Source: Bradyrhizobium sp. 132
GTDB lineage: Bacteria > Pseudomonadota > Alphaproteobacteria > Rhizobiales > Xanthobacteraceae
DNA length: 64,000 bases
Direction: 5' to 3'
NCBI RefSeq assembly: GCF_023074185.1
Contig: NZ_JADPKY010000132.1
Span: 248,001 to 312,000, forward strand
A program made the translations under genes and the position numbers. A model generated the notes under the pieces. It was not told the DNA's origin and made no database searches. It worked only from the letters and a program-made list of their open reading frames with translations. Below, one piece after another: positions 57,848 through 64,000 of this stretch (positions are counted from its first letter, which is position 1; each line of letters starts with the position of its first letter).

Positions 57848-59291
57848 ACTCGTCCGCACCACGGCATTCCGGCTGACGCTGGTCTATTTGCTGCTGTTCG
57901 CGATGTTCGCGGCCTCGCTGCTTGCCTATTTCGCCTGGAATACACGGCGGCTGATCACCGAGGAGATCACGCAGACGGTCAATGCCGAGACGTCGGAGAT
58001 CAACGAGATCTACGGCCGCCGCGGCTTGCGCGGTCTCGTGCTCGCGATCGAGTACCGGGCGTTGCGGCCGGGCGCCAACCTCTATCTGGTGACGACGCCG
58101 ACCGGCCAGTCGATCGCCGGCAATGTCGGCTCGCTCGCGCCCGGCGTGATGGCGACGCGCGGCTGGTCCGAGACCGCCTACCGGCGGATCGAGGACACCG
58201 ATGATCGCGACCATCTTGCGCTGGTTCGCGTCACCGAACTGGAAAACGGCTTCCGGCTTCTGATCGGACGCGATCTCGCCGAGCGGCGACGGCTGTTCGG
58301 CATCGTGGCGAAGGCCGCGCAATGGTCGATCCTGATCGTCGTGGTGCTCGGCCTTGGCGGCGGCATCTTCGTGGCGCGCCGAGTGCTCACGCGCATCGAT
58401 GCGATGAGCGGCACCGCCCATCGCATCATGACCGGTGATCTCAGCGAACGCCTGCCGGTGGGACGCAGCGGTGACGAACTCGACCGCCTCGCCGAAAACC
58501 TCAACGCCATGCTGGAGCGGATCGAGGCGCTGATGGCGGGACTGAAGGAGGTTTCCGACAACATCGCCCACGATCTCAAGACGCCGCTGACGCGCTTGCG
58601 CAACCGCGCCGAGGAGGCGCTGGCGAAATCGGGCGGCGAGGCCGATTACCGCGCCGCGCTGGAACGGACCATCGAGGAATCCGACGGCCTGATCCGCACT
58701 TTCAACGCGCTGCTGATGATCGCGCGTGCCGAGTCCGGACAGGCGCGCGGCAACATGGATGATTTCGACGCCGCCGACGTCGCGGGCGGCATCCACGAGC
58801 TCTACGAGCCGCTGGCCGAAGACGACGACATGATCTTGAAGGTCAGCTGCGAGCCGACGCCGATTCACGCCAACCGCGAATTGATCAGCCAGGCGCTCGC
58901 CAATCTTGTCGAGAATGCGATCAAATACGGCAAGCCGATCGCGCAGTCGGCTGGAGCCGTGGTCAGCATGGACAGCCGGCAGATCACGATCGAGTCCAGG
59001 CGCGAGGGCGATCAGGTGCTGCTCAGCGTCACCGATCGCGGTCCCGGCATCCCCGAAGCCGACCGCAAGCACGTCGTGGAACGATTTGTGCGGCTGGAAG
59101 CGAGCCGTACGCTGCCCGGATCCGGGCTCGGCCTCAGTCTCGCCTCGGCGGTTGCGACATTGCATGGCGGCGAGTTGAGGTTGGGTGACGCCCAGCCCGG
59201 GCTTGTCGCCACGCTGGTGCTGCCGGCGCGCGCGGGGGCCGGCGACAGGGTTGCTCCGTCAATGCAGGATGTGCCACAGAAGGTGGCATGA
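57831..59291 (+). CDS. Sensor histidine kinase
   Basis: 486 residues from GTG 57831. Two membrane helices (about 10-33, 163-185) flank a periplasmic domain of about 125 residues; HAMP follows; HisKA has DNIAHDLKTPLTRLRNRAEE and HATPase has LANLVENAIKYG, VTDRGPGIP and GSGLGLSLA. It should pair with the overlapping regulator gene. The stop overlaps the glnE start by 4 bp (ATGA), so translation of glnE is coupled to it. Confidence 0.88.
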   Translation: MTAFGKLVRTTAFRLTLVYLLLFAMFAASLLAYFAWNTRRLITEEITQTVNAETSEINEIYGRRGLRGLVLAIEYRALRPGANLYLVTTPTGQSIAGNVGSLAPGVMATRGWSETAYRRIEDTDDRDHLALVRVTELENGFRLLIGRDLAERRRLFGIVAKAAQWSILIVVVLGLGGGIFVARRVLTRIDAMSGTAHRIMTGDLSERLPVGRSGDELDRLAENLNAMLERIEALMAGLKEVSDNIAHDLKTPLTRLRNRAEEALAKSGGEADYRAALERTIEESDGLIRTFNALLMIARAESGQARGNMDDFDAADVAGGIHELYEPLAEDDDMILKVSCEPTPIHANRELISQALANLVENAIKYGKPIAQSAGAVVSMDSRQITIESRREGDQVLLSVTDRGPGIPEADRKHVVERFVRLEASRTLPGSGLGLSLASAVATLHGGELRLGDAQPGLVATLVLPARAGAGDRVAPSMQDVPQKVA

Positions 59292-62275
59292 ACCATTCCG
59301 CGCCGGGAAACGCGGACAAGCATGGTGAGAGCCTGGCCGCACGCTTCGCGGAGGCTCCCCATATTGCCGCTTCCGTCACTGACCAAGGACGTTTTGAAAG
59401 CTGGCTGGCCGGGCTCGAGCCCGCGCAATCCGCCCGTCTTGAAGCGCTGCTGGCTTATCCCTTGGCGCGGAACATCCTGTCCGGCATCACGGAATTCTCG
59501 CCTTATCTGTTCGAACTGGCGCGTGCCGATACCTTGCGCCTGATCCGGCTGCTGGAATGCGATCCGGATGCGCATCTCGCCACGCTGATCGCGGAGGCGA
59601 GCGGTGCGGTGCTTGCGGCATCCGACGAGGCCGAGGTGATGCGGCTGCTTCGCCGCATGAAGGCGGAGGCCGCGCTCCTGACCGCGCTGTGCGACATCGG
59701 CGGGGTCTGGCCGGTGATGCGGGTGACCGCAGCTCTCACCGATGTCGCGGTGTCCTCGGTGCAGGCGGCGCTTCAGTACCTGCTGCGGCAGGAAGCCGCA
59801 CGCGGCAAGCTCTTGCCGCCCAATCCCGAGGCGCCCGAGGAAGGCTGCGGGCTGATCGTGCTTGCGATGGGCAAGATGGGCGCGGGCGAGCTGAACTATT
59901 CGAGCGACATCGATCTGATCGTGTTCTTCGATCCCGACAATACGACGCTGGCAGCGGATATCGAACCCCAGCCATTCTTCGTGAGGGTGACGCAGGGGAT
60001 GGCACGCATTCTCCAGCAGCGCACCTATGACGGCTATGTCTTCCGCGTCGATCTGCGCCTGCGTCCCGATCCATCCTCGACGCAGGTGGCGATTTCGCGC
60101 GACGCCGCGCTGAACTATTACGAGCGGGAAGGGCGCACCTGGGAGCGCGCCGCGATGATCAAGGCGCGAGCCTGCGCCGGCGATCCCAAAGCGGGCGAAG
60201 CGCTGCTCGCGGAGATCGCGCCCTTCGTCTGGCGCAAGCATCTCGATTTCGCCGCGCTTGCCGACGTTCACGACATGAAGCGGCAGATGCAGACCTATCG
60301 CGGCCAGAGCGAGGTCGCGGTCGAAGGGCATAACGTGAAGGTCGGGCGCGGTGGCATCCGCGAGATCGAGTTCTTCGCCCAGACCCAGCAATTGATCGCC
60401 GGCGGCCGTCATCCCGAGCTGCGCGTGCGGCCGACGCTCGCCGCGCTCAATATTCTCGCTTCCAGCAACTGGATCACGTTCGCAGCGCGCGACGAACTGG
60501 CCACTGCATACGAATTCCTTCGCCGGGTCGAGCATCGGCTCCAGATGATCGCCGACGAGCAGACCCATACGCTGCCCGAGGACAAGGAGGCGGTCGAGCG
60601 TTTCGCCTGGTTCTTCGGCTATCCGGATCGCGAGGCCTTTGCCGGCGACCTCTTGCGCCAGCTCGAGATCGTCCAGGGTCACTACGAAAAACTGTTCGAG
60701 GGCGACGATCCGACCGGCACGGCCAGGCTGCCGGCACTCGACTACAGTGTGGGTCCCGACGATCCGCGGCTGCTTCAGCAGTTGGCGGCGCTCGGCTTCA
60801 AGAAGCCCGCCGCGGTTGCGCAGACCGTGCGTGATTGGATCACCGGCGACTACCGCGTGTTTCGCAATGAGGCGACGCGAAACGCCTTCGTCGAATTCGT
60901 GCCGGCCCTGATCGACGGTCTCGCTCATGCCGAAGAGCCGGATCGGGCGGTCGTGGCGTTCGATCAATTCCTTGGGGCGCTCCAGCGCGGCGGCCGGCTG
61001 ATCACGCTGCTCGGCCAGAACCGCGATCTCGTCGCGCTGGTGGCGCTGGTGCTGGGTGCGGCTCCGCGGCTCGGCGAGATGCTGGCACGGCAGCCGCAGC
61101 TCATGGACGGCCTGATCGATCCGCGCTTCTTCGGCGCCATGCCCGACAGGCAGGAATTGTCGGGGCGGCTCGCGACGACGGTGCAGGATGCCGGCTCATA
61201 CGAAGAGTTCCTCGACCGCCTGCGCCTGTTCGGGCAGGAGAGCCTGTTCCTGATCGGCACGCGCATCCTGTCCGGCACGGTCTCGGCGCAGCAGGCGAGC
61301 ACGGCCTTTGCCGACGTCGCCGAGGGCATCGTCCATACCGTGCACGGCCTCGTTGCCGACCGCTTCGCCGCCCAGCACGGCCGGATCAAGGGACAAGAGA
61401 CCGCGATGATCGCGATGGGCCGGCTCGGCAGCCGAGAGATGACGGCCTCGTCCGATCTCGACCTGATCCTGCTCTACGATTTCGACAGCGACAACCCTGA
61501 CTCCGACGGTGCGAAGTCACTGCAAGGTGCACACTACTTCGCCCGCTTCACCCAGCGCCTGATCAGCGCCTTCACGACGCGTACCAATTACGGCGTGCTC
61601 TACGAGATCGACATGCGGCTGCGCCCCTCGGGGCGTGCCGGCCCTGTGGCGTCGAGCCTCGTCTCCTTCGCGGACTACCAGACCAACGAGGCCTGGACCT
61701 GGGAGCACATGGCGCTGACGCGCGCGCGCGTCGTGTCGGCTTCGCCCGCATTTCGGGAACGGATCGAGCACGTCATCCGCGATGTCCTGACCCGCCGCCG
61801 CGATCCCGGAATCACCGCCAACGACGTCGCGGACATGCGGCGCGCGATCGCGCAGGAGAAGGGCGAGACCGACCATTGGGATCTCAAATACGCCGCCGGC
61901 GGCATGGTCGACATCGATTTCATCGCGCAATATCTCCAGCTCGTGCATGCTCACGAGAAGCCGGGGGTTCTCGACGTCGGCACCATGCAGGTGCTGGAAA
62001 ATGCATGTCGGCTCGGCGTGCTCGCACAATCGGAGACCGAGATACTGCGCGCCGCAGCGCGGCTCTATCACGACCTGACGCAGATCCTGCGGCTCTGCGT
62101 CAGCGACCGCTTCAAGCCGGAAACAGCCGGCACCGACCTCCTGCGCGTGATGGCACGCGCCGGCGACGCGCCGGATTTCTCCTCGCTGGAGGCGCGCGTG
62201 AAGGAGACGCAGAGCGAGGTGCGCCGTGTCTTCAGGGCGCTGCTGGAAGGGACGTCGCCGGCTTCAGCGAGGTGA
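59288..62275 (+). CDS. glnE: Glutamine synthetase adenylyltransferase/deadenylylase GlnE
   Basis: 995 residues, full length. Two nucleotidyltransferase domains are seen: GKMGAGELNYSSDIDLIVFF in the N-terminal (deadenylylase) half and GRLGSREMTASSDLDLILLY in the C-terminal (adenylylase) half, each with the GS and DxD residues. It turns glutamine synthetase off and on by adding and removing AMP in answer to PII and glutamine. ATGA overlap with the kinase gene. Its 3' end overlaps the fdsD gene on the other strand by 44 bp. Confidence 0.95.
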   Translation: MNHSAPGNADKHGESLAARFAEAPHIAASVTDQGRFESWLAGLEPAQSARLEALLAYPLARNILSGITEFSPYLFELARADTLRLIRLLECDPDAHLATLIAEASGAVLAASDEAEVMRLLRRMKAEAALLTALCDIGGVWPVMRVTAALTDVAVSSVQAALQYLLRQEAARGKLLPPNPEAPEEGCGLIVLAMGKMGAGELNYSSDIDLIVFFDPDNTTLAADIEPQPFFVRVTQGMARILQQRTYDGYVFRVDLRLRPDPSSTQVAISRDAALNYYEREGRTWERAAMIKARACAGDPKAGEALLAEIAPFVWRKHLDFAALADVHDMKRQMQTYRGQSEVAVEGHNVKVGRGGIREIEFFAQTQQLIAGGRHPELRVRPTLAALNILASSNWITFAARDELATAYEFLRRVEHRLQMIADEQTHTLPEDKEAVERFAWFFGYPDREAFAGDLLRQLEIVQGHYEKLFEGDDPTGTARLPALDYSVGPDDPRLLQQLAALGFKKPAAVAQTVRDWITGDYRVFRNEATRNAFVEFVPALIDGLAHAEEPDRAVVAFDQFLGALQRGGRLITLLGQNRDLVALVALVLGAAPRLGEMLARQPQLMDGLIDPRFFGAMPDRQELSGRLATTVQDAGSYEEFLDRLRLFGQESLFLIGTRILSGTVSAQQASTAFADVAEGIVHTVHGLVADRFAAQHGRIKGQETAMIAMGRLGSREMTASSDLDLILLYDFDSDNPDSDGAKSLQGAHYFARFTQRLISAFTTRTNYGVLYEIDMRLRPSGRAGPVASSLVSFADYQTNEAWTWEHMALTRARVVSASPAFRERIEHVIRDVLTRRRDPGITANDVADMRRAIAQEKGETDHWDLKYAAGGMVDIDFIAQYLQLVHAHEKPGVLDVGTMQVLENACRLGVLAQSETEILRAAARLYHDLTQILRLCVSDRFKPETAGTDLLRVMARAGDAPDFSSLEARVKETQSEVRRVFRALLEGTSPASAR

Positions 62276-62465
62276 GCGCCTCGCGCACGTTCGGCTCCAG
62301 GCCAACGCCGCCGGCATCGAGATGGGCGAAGATCGCGCGCTTCATCCGCGGATCCCAGAACTTCTTGATATGATCGGCGATTCCCGGCACGGCCTTGTCG
62401 TGGCCCTGGCTCCGGAAGAACGTGCCGATCTGGTTGGCCATGTAGATCAGGCGGTCAGGCGACAT
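62232..62465 (-). CDS. fdsD: Formate dehydrogenase delta subunit (FdsD)
   Basis: 77 residues from ATG 62465. SPDRLIYMANQIGTFFRSQ and DHIKKFWDPRMKRAIFAHL match the small delta subunit family of soluble NAD-dependent formate dehydrogenases. Its last 44 bp overlap the end of glnE on the other strand. The start overlaps the fdhD stop by 11 bp. It should help assemble the molybdenum enzyme. Confidence 0.87.
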   Translation of the reverse strand: MSPDRLIYMANQIGTFFRSQGHDKAVPGIADHIKKFWDPRMKRAIFAHLDAGGVGLEPNVREALTSLKPATSLPAAP

Positions 62466-63282
62466 CGGCAATCTCCGTGGCATGACGCGCGATAACCCGG
62501 CCGCCATGCGAAAACACTTCGAACCCGTCCTGGCGGGCAATGGCAATCAACGTGATGCCGGCGGCCTCAGCGGTGCGCACCGCGAGCGCGGTCGGCGCAG
62601 ACACGGCGACCATCACCGGCGCGCCGATGGCGGCGGTCTTCTGCACCATCTCGACCGAGACGCGGCTGGTCAGCAGCACGATGCCGCCGCTTGCAACCGT
62701 GCGGCTGCGCGCCAGCGAGCCGGCGAGCTTGTCGAGCGCATTATGGCGGCCGACATCCTCGCGCAGCGTGACGATACCGCCGGCAGGCGACCAGAACGCG
62801 GCGGCGTGAACGGCGCGGGTCTGCAAATTGATCGATTGCAGCGGTGCGATGGTCTGCATCGCCGCCATGACCTGTTCGGGCGTAAACCTCTGTCCCTGCG
62901 GCACGACCGCCGCAGGCCGCACGGCTTCGGCGATTGAATCGATGCCGCAAAGGCCGCAGCCGGTCGGGCCAGCGATGTGGCGGCGCCGCTCGCCGATGCG
63001 CGCGGCATCTTCCGAGGCCAGCCACATGCGCAGCTCGATGCCGTCGTCGAGGCGGACCATTTCGAGCGACTTGATGTCGTCGACCGATTTGATGATGCCT
63101 TCATCGAGGCTGAAGCCGACCGCAAAATCTTCCAGGTTCTGCGGCGTCCCCATCATGACGGCGTAGGTGCCGCCATTGTAGGTCAGCGCCAGAGGCGTCT
63201 CCTCCGGAATCAGCCGTGTCCCCTCGGATGCGATACCGTCGCGCCAGATCTCGCGGTCGATGGCCTGGACCGGCACGTGCAT
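62455..63282 (-). CDS. fdhD: Formate dehydrogenase accessory sulfurtransferase FdhD
   Basis: 275 residues from ATG 63282. TGCGLCGIDS contains the sulfur-carrying CxxC; DEGIIKSVDDI, REDVGRHNALDKL and HGGRVIAR are family marks. FdhD passes sulfur from IscS to the molybdenum cofactor before it goes into formate dehydrogenase. It begins 4 bp after the fdsA stop and overlaps fdsD, so all three are one operon read leftward. Confidence 0.93.
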   Translation of the reverse strand: MHVPVQAIDREIWRDGIASEGTRLIPEETPLALTYNGGTYAVMMGTPQNLEDFAVGFSLDEGIIKSVDDIKSLEMVRLDDGIELRMWLASEDAARIGERRRHIAGPTGCGLCGIDSIAEAVRPAAVVPQGQRFTPEQVMAAMQTIAPLQSINLQTRAVHAAAFWSPAGGIVTLREDVGRHNALDKLAGSLARSRTVASGGIVLLTSRVSVEMVQKTAAIGAPVMVAVSAPTALAVRTAEAAGITLIAIARQDGFEVFSHGGRVIARHATEIADVA

Positions 63283-63286
63283 GCCG

Positions 63287-64000
63287 CTACTCCGCCGCCT
63301 CGGCCGGCGCGATGCGGCGGGAGTGCCGTGCCTGCGCGTCGTAGGCCTTCTGCCAGTCGGACGGGCCGTTCGACGGCGAGATCTGCACCGCCGTGACCTT
63401 GTATTCGGGGCAGTTGGTCGCCCAGTCCGAATAGTCGGTCGTGATGACGTTGGCCTGCGTGTCCGGATGGTGGAAGGTGGTGTAGACGACGCCCGGCGCG
63501 ACGCGATCGGTGATCTCCGCACGCAGCGTGGTCTCGCCGGCACGGCTCTTCAGCCGCACCCAGTCGCCGTCGCGCACGCCGCGCTGCTCGGCATCGTGCG
63601 GATGGATCTCCAGCCGGTCCTCGGCATGCCAGACCACGTTCTCGGTGCGCCGGGTCTGCGCGCCGACATTGTACTGGCTGAGGATGCGGCCCGTGGTGAG
63701 AAGCAGCGGATAGCGTGGGCCGGTGCGCTCGTCGGTCGCGATATATTCGGTGACGACGAACTTGCCCTTGCCGCGGACGAAGCCGTCGATGTGCATCACC
63801 GGTGTGCCCTCGGGCGCCTCCTCGTTGCAGGGCCACTGCACCGAGCCGAGCTCGTCGAGCTTGGCGTAGGAGACGCCGGCGAAGGTCGGGGTCAGCGCGG
63901 CGATCTCGTCCATGATCTCGGAAGGGTGGCTGTAGTTCATCTCGAAGCCCATGGCCTTGGCAAGGCCGATGGTGACCTCCCAGTCGGCGAGGCCGTTCTT
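63287..64000 (-). CDS. fdsA: Formate dehydrogenase alpha subunit (FdsA), C-terminal part
   Basis: The frame is open to the window's end, so only the C-terminal 237 residues are present. It is the molybdopterin-dinucleotide binding domain of a bis-MGD oxidoreductase: YPLLLTTGRILSQYNVGAQTRRT, LEIHPHDAEQRGVRDGDWV, GVVYTTFHHPDTQANVITTDYSDWATNCPEYK. This last stretch is typical of NAD-dependent formate dehydrogenase alpha subunits, which oxidise formate to carbon dioxide in the cytoplasm. The active-site selenocysteine/cysteine lies outside the window. Confidence 0.92.
   Translation of the reverse strand, partial: KNGLADWEVTIGLAKAMGFEMNYSHPSEIMDEIAALTPTFAGVSYAKLDELGSVQWPCNEEAPEGTPVMHIDGFVRGKGKFVVTEYIATDERTGPRYPLLLTTGRILSQYNVGAQTRRTENVVWHAEDRLEIHPHDAEQRGVRDGDWVRLKSRAGETTLRAEITDRVAPGVVYTTFHHPDTQANVITTDYSDWATNCPEYKVTAVQISPSNGPSDWQKAYDAQARHSRRIAPAEAAE

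Noticed and set aside
59012..60967. 651-codon minus-strand frame opposite glnE and the kinase end
   Set aside because: GlnE motifs on the plus strand are certain; the antisense frame has no family-like stretch.

Overview
The window is a high-GC alphaproteobacterial chromosome segment, most likely Bradyrhizobium or a close relative in the Nitrobacteraceae. The reasons are strong G/C preference at third codon positions, a MucR/Ros regulator, DUF2336 and DUF1491 proteins, a FeuP-like regulator, the ccmIEFH-degP-regulator-kinase-glnE gene order, a Ku protein, CtrA- and EcfG-type promoter motifs, and three palindromic intergenic repeats of the kind common in Bradyrhizobium. I saw no rRNA, tRNA, CRISPR array, intact insertion sequence or prophage.

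Layout. 1-12.4 kb is mostly housekeeping: an M20 dipeptidase cut by the window edge, a class II aldolase, a GT-C glycosyltransferase, mucR, sufE, a DivJ-like PAS kinase overlapping a peptidoglycan-binding protein gene, DUF1491, DUF2336 and a lipoprotein. 12.4-17.6 kb is an arsenic island built from two back-to-back units. The leftward unit is arsR, a truncated thiol-type arsC, acr3 and a glutaredoxin-type arsC. The rightward unit is a second ArsR, a flavin monooxygenase with a cysteine-rich tail and an MFS transporter. 17.6-25.8 kb is accessory and partly decayed. It holds an ATP-grasp protein, a rhodanese remnant, three small exported-protein genes (PepSY-like, DUF1259, LamG-like), a junction of two broken genes (HbpS-like and caspase-like), and an efflux set (outer-membrane lipoprotein, HlyD adaptor, DUF3302) with less GC-rich codon use.

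25.8-44.3 kb carries a split DUF1254/DUF1214 pair with a PBP1A gene, a YcgN protein, a DHA2-type MFS pump, a membrane alpha/beta hydrolase, a triple-GAF kinase, a ThDP enzyme, a sugar-transfer cluster (two GT-C-like proteins, a GT2 enzyme, a PAP2 phosphatase) and a Flp pilin. 44.4-64 kb carries Ku, a small membrane protein behind a good EcfG-type promoter, a FeuP/FeuQ-like pair, the cytochrome c maturation operon ccmIEFH, degP, a second two-component pair translationally coupled to glnE, and, facing it, the end of a formate dehydrogenase operon (fdsA, fdhD, fdsD).

How genes work together. The two ars units share an intergenic control region, and a 16-bp motif there recurs in front of the monooxygenase gene, so ArsR2 may control both itself and the monooxygenase/MFS pair. 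CtrA-type sites near the DUF2336 gene and, more weakly, the DivJ-like kinase gene suggest cell-cycle control. The DegP, regulator, kinase and GlnE order joins envelope quality control, signalling and nitrogen control in one direction of transcription.
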